DNA of 64,000 bases from Dialister pneumosintes (GCF_001717505.1 NZ_CP017037.1:156001-220000), one strand, 5' to 3'; counted from the stretch's first letter, positions 40,004 to 49,203 are shown. Translations and numbers: made by a program. Notes: generated from the letters alone by a model not told the origin.

Positions 40004-41539
40004 ATGGCATCTGTTGCTGAAAAGATGGAGCTTCTTCATCAAAAACTCGAACATATCCAAAAAATGGGTGGAGAAAAACAGATAGAAAGACAGCATTCAC
40101 GCGGAAAATTAACAGCACGTGAACGTTTGAATTTGTTATTTGATGAATCTTCTTTTGTCGAAATTGGTGCATTGCGTAAGCATAATTGCCATTATTTTGG
40201 GCAGGAGACTAAAGACCTTCCGGCAGATGGAGTTATTACCGGATATGGTACTGTTAATGGGCGTCTTGTATTTGCTTTTGCACAAGATTTTACAGTGAGT
40301 GGAGGCTCATTGGGAGAGGCTCATGCTTCAAAAATTGTAGAAGTTCAAAAAATGGCAATAAAAGTAGGGGCTCCTATTGTAGGAATGAATGATTCAGGTG
40401 GGGCACGTATTCAAGAAGGCGTATCTGCACTTGCCGGATTTGGCGATATGTTTATGCAAAATACATTGGCATCCGGAGTTATTCCACAAATTTGTGCTAT
40501 CATGGGACCTTGTGCCGGTGGCGCCGTATACTCTCCTGCCTTAATGGATTTTGTATATATGGTTAAAGATACCGGACAAATGTTCTTGACCGGACCTAAA
40601 GTAGTAGAATCTGTTACCGGGGAACAAATCACAGCAGAGGAACTTGGTGGTGCTATGGCTCATAATAGTATTTCCGGGGTGTCTCAGTTTGCAGCAGAAA
40701 ATGATGAAGACTGTATTGCGCAAATTCGATACCTTTTATCTTTCTTACCAAGCAATAATATGGAAGACTCTCCTATTATGGATACAGATGATGAACCAAC
40801 AAGAATTGATCCTGCTTTAGATTCTATTATTCCGGACGAAGCAAATACTTCATATAATATGTATCAGATTATAGAATCTTTGGTAGATAAAGGGGAGTAT
40901 TATGAAGTATTAAAGCATTGGGCTAAGAATGCAATTACAGCATTTGCACGTATGGACGGGCAAACCGTAGGTATTGTAGCAAATCAGCCACAAATAATGG
41001 CAGGCTGTTTGGATTATAATGCTTCGGATAAGATAGCTCGTTTTGTACGCTTCTGTGATTGTTTTAATATTCCTTTAGTTACTTTGGTAGATGTACCCGG
41101 ATTTCTGCCAGGTAGTCAGCAGGAACATGCCGGTGTTATTCGACATGGGGCGAAGATTTTATATGCATATTGTGAAGCTACGGTACCTAAAATTACTGTT
41201 ATTACACGTAAAGCGTATGGCGGTGCTTATATAGGTATGTGCTGTCGCCAGTTAGGTGCTGATCAAGTATTTGCATGGCCATCTTCAGAAATTGCAGTTA
41301 TGGGTGCGGAAGGGGCAGCAAGAATTATTTTTAGAAAAAATACACCGGAAGAGCAGGCTAAATTAACAGAAGAGTATAAGCAAAATTTTGCATCACCATA
41401 TCAAGCAGCAGAACTTGGTTATGTAGATGCAGTTATTGATCCTAAGTACACTCGTCCGTCTATCATTAATGCATTAAAAATGTTGGCGAGCAAGCATCAA
41501 GTACATCCATCTAAGAAACATGGAAGTATGCCACTTTAA
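40004..41539 (+). CDS. mmdA: Methylmalonyl-CoA decarboxylase alpha subunit (carboxyltransferase)
   Basis: Moves the carboxyl group of methylmalonyl-CoA to the biotin of the gamma subunit, the first step of sodium-pumping decarboxylation in succinate/lactate fermentation. 511 aa with the acyl-CoA carboxyltransferase fold: RGKLTARERLNLLFDE, GASLGEAH-like SGGSLGEAHASKI, NDSGGARIQEGV, and GPCAGGAVYSPALMDF. GGGAGG precedes the ATG. Followed by mmdD and a biotin carrier gene, which favours the decarboxylase over a propionyl-CoA carboxylase beta subunit. Confidence 0.9.
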   Translation: MASVAEKMELLHQKLEHIQKMGGEKQIERQHSRGKLTARERLNLLFDESSFVEIGALRKHNCHYFGQETKDLPADGVITGYGTVNGRLVFAFAQDFTVSGGSLGEAHASKIVEVQKMAIKVGAPIVGMNDSGGARIQEGVSALAGFGDMFMQNTLASGVIPQICAIMGPCAGGAVYSPALMDFVYMVKDTGQMFLTGPKVVESVTGEQITAEELGGAMAHNSISGVSQFAAENDEDCIAQIRYLLSFLPSNNMEDSPIMDTDDEPTRIDPALDSIIPDEANTSYNMYQIIESLVDKGEYYEVLKHWAKNAITAFARMDGQTVGIVANQPQIMAGCLDYNASDKIARFVRFCDCFNIPLVTLVDVPGFLPGSQQEHAGVIRHGAKILYAYCEATVPKITVITRKAYGGAYIGMCCRQLGADQVFAWPSSEIAVMGAEGAARIIFRKNTPEEQAKLTEEYKQNFASPYQAAELGYVDAVIDPKYTRPSIINALKMLASKHQVHPSKKHGSMPL

Positions 41540-41571
41540 TTTATGTATGTGATGTAGAAAGGGTAATATAC

Positions 41572-42012
41572 ATGAGTAAGATAGTGATAGGAATTAGCAT
41601 ATTTACAGTAATAGTTACATTGAGTGTACTATATATGCTTAACCGTATTTTGACTGCCATAAAATTACATACAAAAGAAACCCAAAAAACAGTGTCAGTT
41701 GTAAAAGAGGTGGCTTTACCGGTAGAAAAAATTGAGACCACTCAAGAAAAAACAAAAGAAATACAAAAGGAGATTGTACCGAAGATAGCAAAGGAAGTTG
41801 TCAGAGAAGTCGTATCGATTTCTACGCTTCCTACTTCTAAATATCCTTCAACGGTTGAGGTTACTCCGGAACCGGCTGTAGTTGCCGCTATTATAGCTGC
41901 TATTCAATGTATGGGAATTAGAGGAAAAATAGTTTCTATCCGTCCACGAGTTTCTGAGCGGTGGAAAATGGCGGGGCGCATAGAAAATATTTCTAATTCA
42001 CAAAGATTTTAA
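41572..42012 (+). CDS. mmdD: Methylmalonyl-CoA decarboxylase delta subunit, OadG-like
   Basis: Small anchor subunit (146 aa) that assembles the decarboxylase complex at the membrane. One N-terminal membrane helix (IGISIFTVIVTLSVLYML), then a Lys/Glu-rich coiled linker, then the conserved C-terminal VVAAIIAAIQCMG and WKMAGRIENI, typical of MmdD in Veillonella-type enzymes. It lies 32 bases after mmdA and just before the biotin carrier gene. Confidence 0.85.
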   Translation: MSKIVIGISIFTVIVTLSVLYMLNRILTAIKLHTKETQKTVSVVKEVALPVEKIETTQEKTKEIQKEIVPKIAKEVVREVVSISTLPTSKYPSTVEVTPEPAVVAAIIAAIQCMGIRGKIVSIRPRVSERWKMAGRIENISNSQRF

Positions 42013-42055
42013 TGAACTGGTTAAAAGTAATAAATAAAAATCCGAGGAGGATATA

Positions 42056-42553
42056 ATGAGAAAATTTTCAGTAAAGGTCAATGGACATGTATATGATGTA
42101 GAAGTTACGGAATGTACAAATGGGAATTCTATGGGAACGGTTGGAATGGTGTCAGCACCTGTTACTACGTCAGCACCAACAGCACCGGTAGTACCTAGAA
42201 CTGCACCTACTGTATCCGCACCTATACATCCACAACCCACAACATATTCTTCTGCTCCTGCACGTTCTTCTGCTGCATTAGAGCGATTAATGAATAAAGC
42301 AGAACATAAAGAAGATAAACAGCCGGTAGTTGCTGAAGGTGGCTTGCAGGTTAAGGCACCTATGCCGGGGAAAATTACTTTTATTACAGCAAAAGTAGGA
42401 GAACCTGTAAATAAAGGTGATGAGTTAATGGTTCTTGAAGCTATGAAGATGGGGAATACAATTACGGCTCCCGTATCCGGTGTAGTTAAGGCAATAAATG
42501 TAAATGTTGGACAGGTTGTACAAGGGAAGCAAACTCTTTGTACGATTGAGTAA
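42056..42553 (+). CDS. mmdC: Methylmalonyl-CoA decarboxylase gamma subunit, biotin carrier
   Basis: Carries the biotin that shuttles CO2 from the alpha subunit to the membrane beta subunit. 165 aa: an N-terminal segment (MRKFSVKVNGHVYDVEV), a flexible Pro/Ala/Thr-rich linker (about residues 33-70), and a biotinyl domain with biotin-lysine K131 in EAMKMG. AGGAGG precedes the ATG. A terminator follows; the beta subunit gene mmdB, needed for sodium pumping, is not here. Confidence 0.9.
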   Translation: MRKFSVKVNGHVYDVEVTECTNGNSMGTVGMVSAPVTTSAPTAPVVPRTAPTVSAPIHPQPTTYSSAPARSSAALERLMNKAEHKEDKQPVVAEGGLQVKAPMPGKITFITAKVGEPVNKGDELMVLEAMKMGNTITAPVSGVVKAINVNVGQVVQGKQTLCTIE

Positions 42554-42559
42554 GTGAAT

Positions 42560-42588
42560 AAAAGTCATGCATAAAAGCATGACTTTTT
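42560..42588 (+). terminator. Terminator of the mmd operon
   Basis: AAAGTCATGC and GCATGACTTT form a 10-bp stem around ATAAAA, followed by T6 in all. Confidence 0.9.
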
Positions 42589-42665
42589 TGCTATCCGGTT
42601 ATAAATTGCTACTATGGTACAATGTGTTACAGGACTATTATAATAAAAATTTTGAGGAGAAAATT

Positions 42666-43424
42666 TTGAGAAAGTATTTCTTTTTTGATATTGACGGAAC
42701 GCTGACTTCTCCACTTGATTCATGTATTCCCAGGAGCACAGTTAATGCTTTAAGAGAGTTGCAAAACAAAGAGGGAACTCTTGTGTTGGCAACGGGAAGA
42801 TTACAATGTGACGCTATTTCCCTGGCACACGAATTAGGGATTGATTCAGTTATTTCCGATGGAGGAAATGGTGTAACTATCCATAATCAGATTATATGTC
42901 ATGAGAGTCTTCCGCTAGTGAGTTGTAAAAAATTTTTAGAAGGAATTCAAGGTGTTTATTCGTGGGCAATTACTGTAGAAAATAAGATGCAAAAATATAC
43001 TTTAGATACTTCTTATCTGGAAGAAACCGGAGATTCTTACTATGAAACCATTGTAGTTCCTGATTTTGATATACATACGATAAAACAGGTGTTTAAAATC
43101 TTTGTATCTTGCCCGTTGGAAGAAGAATCGAATCTTAATTTTTATGGATTAAGCCATGTCCGTCTTAAAAATGATATTCTTTTAATAGAGCCTACTTCCA
43201 AAGAACGGGGTATTTTTAAGTTTCTCCAAAGTAAGAATGTGCAAAATTATGAAGTGGTGATATTTGGAGATGGATTAAATGATTGTTCTATGTTTAGAAA
43301 AGAATGGATGTGCATCGCTATGGGGAATGCACATCCATTGTTAAAAAACAAAGCCGCTTATGTAACGGATAATGTGGATGAAAATGGGATTTATAATGCA
43401 TTAAAACATTTTAAATGGATATAG
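42666..43424 (+). CDS. Cof-type HAD superfamily phosphatase
   Basis: A 252-aa cytosolic hydrolase of the Cof/IIB branch of HAD phosphatases, which act on sugar phosphates and other small phosphoesters. Motif I is FFDIDGTL at the N-terminus, motif II is LATGR, and motif IV is FGDGLNDCSMF; a cap domain lies between. The TTG at 42666 has GAGGAG 6-7 bases upstream and gives MRKYFFFDIDGT; longer starts would lie in the mmd terminator. Substrate unknown. Confidence 0.88.
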   Translation: MRKYFFFDIDGTLTSPLDSCIPRSTVNALRELQNKEGTLVLATGRLQCDAISLAHELGIDSVISDGGNGVTIHNQIICHESLPLVSCKKFLEGIQGVYSWAITVENKMQKYTLDTSYLEETGDSYYETIVVPDFDIHTIKQVFKIFVSCPLEEESNLNFYGLSHVRLKNDILLIEPTSKERGIFKFLQSKNVQNYEVVIFGDGLNDCSMFRKEWMCIAMGNAHPLLKNKAAYVTDNVDENGIYNALKHFKWI

Positions 43425-43532
43425 TTTTTATTATAAAGACAGATAATATATTTATACATTGACAATTTTAATTGTGTTTTTTTATTATTAGAGGGGTTTA
43501 CATTTACTTATAAAATAATAGAGTGGGGCTAT

Positions 43533-44432
43533 ATGGAATTTATAAATAATTCAAGTAATAAAGAGATACATCAGAGAAATGACCAAGAAAATTTAATCAC
43601 AATCAATAAATTGACACATATATATGAAACAGAAGATAAAGAACCTTTTTATGCACTTAAAGGAGTTTCTTTAGATATTTATAAAGGTGAATTTCTGGCT
43701 GTTATAGGAACAAATGGGTCGGGAAAATCTACATTAGCTAGACATTTAGATGGGATTTTACTTCCTAGTGAAGGAGATGTAATTATTAATGGATTGTCTA
43801 CATCTAATTCTGAGAATACTTGGCAGATTAGGCAAACTGTAGGAATGGTTTTTCAAAATCCGGATAATCAACTAGTCGCATCTATTGTAGAAGATGATGT
43901 TGCTTTTGGTCCGGAAAATTTAGGTGTTCCCAGAGAAGAAATTATCAAACGTGTGACGCAAGCACTACAGCGAGTAGATATGGAATCTTATAAACATCAT
44001 GCAACAGGTATGTTATCCGGAGGACAAAAACAGCGAGTAGCTATTGCGGGCGTTTTAGCTATGCATCCACAATGTATTGTTTTAGATGAACCGACTGCTA
44101 TGTTAGATCCTTCCGGTCGAAAAGAAGTTATGGATACGATTCAATATCTTAATAAGAATCTTGGTATTACCATTGTTTTGATTACACACTTTATGGAAGA
44201 AGCTGTTATGGCGGATCGTGTGGTAGTTATGAATAGAGGTCAGATTGTTAAACAAGGCTCTGCACGAGATGTATTTTCTGATGTAAAAGGGTTGAAAAAC
44301 ACAGGATTAGATGTTCCGGTTCCTACTGAAATATCTTATTACTTAGCAGAAAAGGGAGTTTCTATTAGCAATAATTGCATGACAAATGAGGAATTGGGAG
44401 ACGAATTATGTCAATTCAGGTTAAAGAAATAA
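43533..44432 (+). CDS. ecfA1: ECF transporter energy-coupling ATPase EcfA1
   Basis: One of two ATPases of the shared energy-coupling module for vitamin and cofactor uptake. 299 aa; Walker A GTNGSGKST at 59-67, Q-loop VFQNPDNQL, signature LSGGQKQRVAIA, Walker B IVLDEPTAMLD, and H-loop LITHF. An extra N-terminal stretch of about 20 polar residues precedes the ABC domain. It overlaps ecfA2 by 25 bases. In many Firmicutes this module follows rplQ; here it is 18 kb away. Confidence 0.93.
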   Translation: MEFINNSSNKEIHQRNDQENLITINKLTHIYETEDKEPFYALKGVSLDIYKGEFLAVIGTNGSGKSTLARHLDGILLPSEGDVIINGLSTSNSENTWQIRQTVGMVFQNPDNQLVASIVEDDVAFGPENLGVPREEIIKRVTQALQRVDMESYKHHATGMLSGGQKQRVAIAGVLAMHPQCIVLDEPTAMLDPSGRKEVMDTIQYLNKNLGITIVLITHFMEEAVMADRVVVMNRGQIVKQGSARDVFSDVKGLKNTGLDVPVPTEISYYLAEKGVSISNNCMTNEELGDELCQFRLKK

Positions 44433-45277
44433 GTTATATTTATGGAAAAGGGACTCCTTATGAAAAAAAGGCTCTTGATAATATTACTTTAACGATTAAT
44501 AAAGGCGAATTTGTTGGTATTATTGGACACACCGGAAGCGGAAAGTCAACTTTTATCCAACATCTTAATGGACTATTGCATCCTACACAAGGAAAAGTAA
44601 CTATTGATGGTGTAGATTTGGCGGGAAAACACAAAGAAGTTCTAGACAAAAGGCATACTGTCGGTATGGTGTTTCAATATCCTGAACAACAACTTTTTGA
44701 AGAAACGGTAGCAGCAGATATTGCATTCGGGCCTAAAAATTTAGGATTATCAGAAGAGCAAATAACAGAAAGAGTAAAAGATGCTATGCAATTTGTACAG
44801 TTGGATTATGATACTTATGCAGAGCGGTCTCCGTTTCGCTTATCAGGAGGACAACAACGACGTGTTGCTATTGCAGGTGTAATTGCTATGCACCCACAGT
44901 TTTTGATTATGGATGAACCCTCTGCTGGATTAGATCCAATTGGACGAGAACGTATATTTTCACAAGTAAAAAAGTGGCATGAAAAAAATAAATTTTCAGT
45001 TATTTTAGTTACGCATAATATGGAAGATATAGCAAGACTTGCTAATCGTTTATTAGTCATGAAACAAGGAAAGATTGTATTGGATGGACATCCTATAGAC
45101 TTATTTTTAAACCATAGGAAAGAATTATTACATTGTGGTGTAGATGTGCCACCTCTCACAGATACCTTGTTATATTTGAAAGATAGAGGTATTCCTGTTC
45201 CTGAAAAAGCAACAGAAATAAAAGATGCAATAAATAAAATGGCAGGAATGCTAAAAGGAGAATCATATGTTGACTGA
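44408..45277 (+). CDS. ecfA2: ECF transporter energy-coupling ATPase EcfA2
   Basis: Second ATPase of the ECF module, pairing with EcfA1. 289 aa; Walker A GHTGSGKST, Q-loop VFQYPEQQLFEETV, signature LSGGQQRRVAIAG, Walker B LIMDEPSAGLD. The YPEQQLFEETV motif is typical of EcfA2. Overlaps both neighbours, which indicates translational coupling. Confidence 0.93.
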   Translation: MSIQVKEISYIYGKGTPYEKKALDNITLTINKGEFVGIIGHTGSGKSTFIQHLNGLLHPTQGKVTIDGVDLAGKHKEVLDKRHTVGMVFQYPEQQLFEETVAADIAFGPKNLGLSEEQITERVKDAMQFVQLDYDTYAERSPFRLSGGQQRRVAIAGVIAMHPQFLIMDEPSAGLDPIGRERIFSQVKKWHEKNKFSVILVTHNMEDIARLANRLLVMKQGKIVLDGHPIDLFLNHRKELLHCGVDVPPLTDTLLYLKDRGIPVPEKATEIKDAINKMAGMLKGESYVD

Positions 45278-46067
45278 TATTACATTAGGGCAATATTATC
45301 CGGGAGAGTCCTTTATTCACCAAATGGATCCACGAACCAAAATTGTATGTACGATGATTTTTATTGCCGCTATATTTTTAGCATCTTCTCCACTTTCTTA
45401 TGTAGTAATAACCGGGTTCTTAGCACTCACTATTTTTTACTCGAATATACCTCTCAAATTGGTTGTTAAATCCATTAAACCATTGTGGTTTATTTTAATA
45501 TTTACATTTTTAATTCATATATTTACAACTCCGGGACAAATGTTCTTTACCTTCGGAATTATTCATGCCAGTAAAGAAGGAATTGTTTATGGTGCTTATA
45601 TGACATTGCGTTTAGTTTATCTTATTACTTTTTCATCCTTATTAACTTATACTACAAGTCCCATTGTGTTAACTGATGGTATAGAAGCTCTTTTAATGAA
45701 GTTTCATAAATTAGGAGTTCCTGCACATGAATTGGCAATGATGATGTCTATTGCATTGCGTTTTATTCCTACTTTATTAGAAGAAACAGATCGTATTATG
45801 AAAGCACAAGTTTCTCGAGGTGCAAATTTTACTACGGGAAGTATTATGCAGAAGGCTAAAAGTATGATTCCTGTACTGGTTCCTTTATTTGTTTCGGCTT
45901 TTCGTCGTGCTGATGATTTGGCCACTGCTATGGAAGCAAGATGTTATCGAGGCGGAGAAGGACGAAGTAAAATGCATCAACTTTGTTATACAAATAAAGA
46001 TAGGATTGGTTTTGCAGCTGTCATGTTGGTAACTCTTATTTTACTAATAATGAGAGTCGGTATTTAA
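45267..46067 (+). CDS. ecfT: ECF transporter transmembrane subunit EcfT
   Basis: Membrane scaffold linking the two ATPases to exchangeable S components such as QueT at 4.8 kb. 266 aa with about five or six hydrophobic segments; the coupling helices carry the Ala/Ser-Arg-Gly type motifs VSRGANF and ARCYRGG. Begins LTDITLGQYYPGESFIHQMDPR, the family start. Overlaps ecfA2 by 11 bases. Confidence 0.93.
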   Translation: MLTDITLGQYYPGESFIHQMDPRTKIVCTMIFIAAIFLASSPLSYVVITGFLALTIFYSNIPLKLVVKSIKPLWFILIFTFLIHIFTTPGQMFFTFGIIHASKEGIVYGAYMTLRLVYLITFSSLLTYTTSPIVLTDGIEALLMKFHKLGVPAHELAMMMSIALRFIPTLLEETDRIMKAQVSRGANFTTGSIMQKAKSMIPVLVPLFVSAFRRADDLATAMEARCYRGGEGRSKMHQLCYTNKDRIGFAAVMLVTLILLIMRVGI

Positions 46068-46079
46068 AAATGGAGTAAT

Positions 46080-46877
46080 ATGAGAAATATATGGATGACA
46101 GTATCTTATGAAGGTACCAATTATGCAGGCTTTCAGAGGCAACCCACAAGAATGACAGTACAACAGTTGTTAGAAGATGCGCTAGAAAAACTTACTCAGA
46201 AAAAAACAATCGTATATTTTGTAGCACGTACAGATGCCGGTGTACATGCTTGGGGGCAAGAATGCACATTTTATACGGAGTCAAAAATTCCGGGAGATAG
46301 ATTTTGTTATGCAATCAATGCTATGTTACCTAAAGATGTACGTGTACTACAAAGTCGGGAAATGGAAGAAGATTTTTCTGTAAGACGCATGAATTATGGA
46401 AAAACATATGGATATATTCTTTCTGAGAGAAAAGAAGAGTCTCCTTTTTTAAGAAGATATTGTTGGTCAGTGGGAAGATTGCTAAATGATAATCTTATGA
46501 GAGCTGCCTCAGAAGTATTAATAGGGGAACATGATTTTACTTCTTTTAGGGGAAATAATTCTGTACCGGCCAATCCGATACGGAATTTGATAGATATTCA
46601 AATAATACGTGATGAACATATAGTCAGAATTTATGTTACCGGTGAGGGTTTTTTGTATCATATGGTAAGAAATATTGCAGGAGCACTTGTTGATATAGGT
46701 ACCGGTGTAATGACGAAAGAACAGCTTATGCATATATTAGAAGTAAAGGATAGAAAACAATTAGGAATGACAGCTCCTGCAGAAGGATTAGCACTTTTGC
46801 ATGTATACTTTAATCCGGTGCAAAAAGAAGATATTCATAAAACTATAAAGCAGGCATTTTGGCCCTGGACCAAGTAG
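46080..46877 (+). CDS. truA: tRNA pseudouridine synthase A
   Basis: Makes pseudouridine at positions 38-40 of tRNAs. 265 aa; catalytic D52 in ARTDAGVHAWGQ, with FTSFRG-like DFTSFRGNN and FLYHMVRNIAGALVDIG further on. It follows ecfT by 12 bases, the arrangement seen in Firmicutes. The terminator stem begins inside its last codons. Confidence 0.95.
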   Translation: MRNIWMTVSYEGTNYAGFQRQPTRMTVQQLLEDALEKLTQKKTIVYFVARTDAGVHAWGQECTFYTESKIPGDRFCYAINAMLPKDVRVLQSREMEEDFSVRRMNYGKTYGYILSERKEESPFLRRYCWSVGRLLNDNLMRAASEVLIGEHDFTSFRGNNSVPANPIRNLIDIQIIRDEHIVRIYVTGEGFLYHMVRNIAGALVDIGTGVMTKEQLMHILEVKDRKQLGMTAPAEGLALLHVYFNPVQKEDIHKTIKQAFWPWTK

Positions 46878-46893
46878 AGGTACAGGGCTTTTT
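46862..46893 (+). terminator. Terminator overlapping the end of truA
   Basis: GCCCTG and CAGGGC, with inner ACC/GGT pairs, enclose the truA stop codon and are followed by T5. Confidence 0.85.
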
Positions 46894-47344
46894 AGTTACA
46901 AAATATGATAAACAAATATTTACTATATAGCTTTTGTATAATTCATAAGAAGTAAAAGAATGAATACTAGGTAAATATATATAGAAGATAATGGTAATAT
47001 ATTATCTTTACATTTCTTTAATTTTGATATAGGAGTAAATAAAAACTGCCATTTGGCAGTTTTTAAAATATTTTAAATATCTTTAAGATAGCTAAGAATA
47101 GGATTAGATGGATAATCAACATATTAAATATTTCTCCCTATTGTTTTTACTATTAAAAAATATAGATTATTGGATTGACAAGAAGCTTTTTATTGATTTT
47201 ATTGCATAATTATTATCAGAGTAAATTACTAATAATTAAAAAGAAAAAGTTTATAAATTTTATAAAACTATCCTTTAGATTTAAGATGTGGTATTATTTA
47301 TATAAATTCGAACGATTTAATCATTTGATTACAAGGGGTAGATT
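46894..47344. other. Gene-free spacer between truA and the tetR-type gene
   Basis: No protein gene is evident. It holds a terminator-like hairpin at 47041-47064 with no gene in front of it, a TTGACA at 47175-47180 without a good -10 box at the right distance, and the short palindrome AATCATTTGATT at 47319-47330 just before the regulator gene, a possible operator. Confidence 0.5.
47041..47064. terminator. Orphan terminator-like hairpin
   Basis: AAAAACTGCCA and TGGCAGTTTTT are exact complements around TT, so the element can end transcripts on both strands. The nearest upstream gene already has its own terminator, so it may mark the end of a small RNA. Confidence 0.7.
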
Positions 47345-48142
47345 GTGAAGACTGTTGATAGAATTAGAAAAGTTGCTAAAAAACTGTTTTTAGAGAGAGG
47401 TTTTAAAAAAGTTAGTATACGGGAGATTGCAGAAAAAGCAGAAGTTCCGGCCTCTTCTATTTCCTATTATTTTGGAAGTAAAAAAAATCTTTATCATGAT
47501 GTAGTAACAGAATCACATGTAGCAACAGAAATTTCTGTACGAGAAAAAATAGAAGAAAGTGCGTTATCTTTATTTGCATCTAAAGGATATGAAAGTGTAA
47601 CTATACGAGATATCGCAGCAGCAGCAGATGTGAATAGTGCGGCGATTTCCTATTATTTTGGGGGTAAAAAAGAATTATATATGGCAATACTGCAAGTGGG
47701 GGCAGATATATTAAAAAGAACTCAAGATACTACAGATTTAACCAATAATATGCCGGAATTTATTATTCGTCACTATATGGAATCTTTTGCGTCTTTGGTG
47801 GTTACTTACCCGGAATCATTGCGGATTATGGAATGGGAATTAATTAAAACGACAGATACTTTTAAGCAAATGTGGAAAAGCTGGTATCAACCTATATTTT
47901 TGGAAGTGTATAAAGCAATCCAACAAGGTATTAAAGAGGGGATTTTTAGAAAAAACCTGAATCCGGAAGGGGCTTGTATTTTATGGATTAGTATGATGGT
48001 CAATTTTTTTACTGCAGCGGATGTTAAAGGTAAAAATAATTTGATTGATTTGGATAAAAGCTTGTCGCTTGAGGCATATTTTGAGTCGGCGGCAGATATA
48101 TTTATAAATGGAATCAAACTAAAAGCGGAGGAATTATTATGA
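47345..48142 (+). CDS. TetR-type regulator with two tandem DNA-binding domains
   Basis: Predicted repressor of the RND pump genes that follow. 265 aa, longer than the usual 190-210. Residues 4-54 and 66-116 are two TetR HTH domains that align without gaps with 22 of 51 identical, both containing ISYYFGxKKxLY. The remaining 150 residues form one helical ligand-binding domain. Start is GTG after AAGGGG. It overlaps the adaptor gene by four bases, so regulator and pump are co-expressed. Autoregulation through the palindrome at 47319-47330 is an inference. Confidence 0.88.
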   Translation: MKTVDRIRKVAKKLFLERGFKKVSIREIAEKAEVPASSISYYFGSKKNLYHDVVTESHVATEISVREKIEESALSLFASKGYESVTIRDIAAAADVNSAAISYYFGGKKELYMAILQVGADILKRTQDTTDLTNNMPEFIIRHYMESFASLVVTYPESLRIMEWELIKTTDTFKQMWKSWYQPIFLEVYKAIQQGIKEGIFRKNLNPEGACILWISMMVNFFTAADVKGKNNLIDLDKSLSLEAYFESAADIFINGIKLKAEELL

Positions 48143-49203
48143 ATAAATTAGCAAATATAGGTATGATGTTTCTAGTAGGCGTAGTAGTGACTATGTCCGG
48201 CTGTGGAAAACAAACAACTCCTGCTAATTCTGCTCCTTTAGTAAAAACTATAGTTATAGGTGAAGAAATTTCTGAAAATAAACATAGTTTTTCCGGAACG
48301 GTTCACGGTTATTTTGAAGCCCCCTTATCGTTTCAAGTCGGAGGACGTATTGTAGAACGATATGTGCAGTCCGGACAGCGTGTAACTGCAGGAGAAGCCT
48401 TATTTAAACTTGATTCTAAAGATGCGGAAGAACAAGTTAATACAGCGGAAGGTGCTGTTATCTCTGCACAAGCCGCATATAATTTAGCAGATTCTACTTT
48501 AGCCAGGTATCGCTCTCTTCATGATATACATGCTATTTCTGATTTAGCTATGGATCAGACGCAGAGCCAGTATGAAGTGGCATCTGCCCAATTACAACAA
48601 GCACAGGCAGCATTAAGCCGTGCACAAAATAATTTGGATTTTACCACTCTTAGAGCGAATAGAGACGGTGTTATTGGATCTACCTCTTATGAAGTCGGGC
48701 AAGTAGTATCGGCAGGAATGCCTGTCGCACTTATGGTAGATGATAGTCAAAAAGAAGTTCATATTTCATTAACGGAAAAGCAATATGGAGAGTATTCCGT
48801 AGGCATGCCATGTACAGTTACTTTTTGGGCATTACCTCATGTACAAGTAAAAGGGATTATCAAAGAGAAAGCCGCTTCCCCCACTGCAGGGATAGGAACA
48901 TATGATGTAAAAGTTTCATTAGAAGATTGTCCGACTAATGTAACTATAGGTATGACAGCGCAAGTATCTATAGAAAATAAGATGAATACGAATAGAATAG
49001 AAGTACCTTTAACTGCTATGGCGGGGCAAAAAGAACAGCCTTCTGTTTGGATTGTTAAAGATGGGAAAGTTTCTTTAGTCGCAGTTAAAGTTGGCAAATA
49101 TGGAGAGAATTCTATTGAAATAATAGAAGGACTTAAACAAGGCGATCGTATAGTTATTGCCGGAACGAATAAGTTATCAGATGGAGAAGAGGTACGCATA
49201 TGA
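48139..49203 (+). CDS. RND efflux periplasmic adaptor lipoprotein
   Basis: Membrane fusion protein linking an RND pump to an outer-membrane channel. 354 aa; signal peptide with lipobox MSGC (Cys22), a barrel-sandwich half SFQVGGRIVERYVQSGQRV, a helical hairpin rich in Ala/Gln (about residues 100-165), the second half LRANRDGVIGSTSYEVGQVV, and a C-terminal beta domain. Overlaps both neighbours by four bases. No outer-membrane channel gene is adjacent. Confidence 0.92.
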   Translation: MNKLANIGMMFLVGVVVTMSGCGKQTTPANSAPLVKTIVIGEEISENKHSFSGTVHGYFEAPLSFQVGGRIVERYVQSGQRVTAGEALFKLDSKDAEEQVNTAEGAVISAQAAYNLADSTLARYRSLHDIHAISDLAMDQTQSQYEVASAQLQQAQAALSRAQNNLDFTTLRANRDGVIGSTSYEVGQVVSAGMPVALMVDDSQKEVHISLTEKQYGEYSVGMPCTVTFWALPHVQVKGIIKEKAASPTAGIGTYDVKVSLEDCPTNVTIGMTAQVSIENKMNTNRIEVPLTAMAGQKEQPSVWIVKDGKVSLVAVKVGKYGENSIEIIEGLKQGDRIVIAGTNKLSDGEEVRI

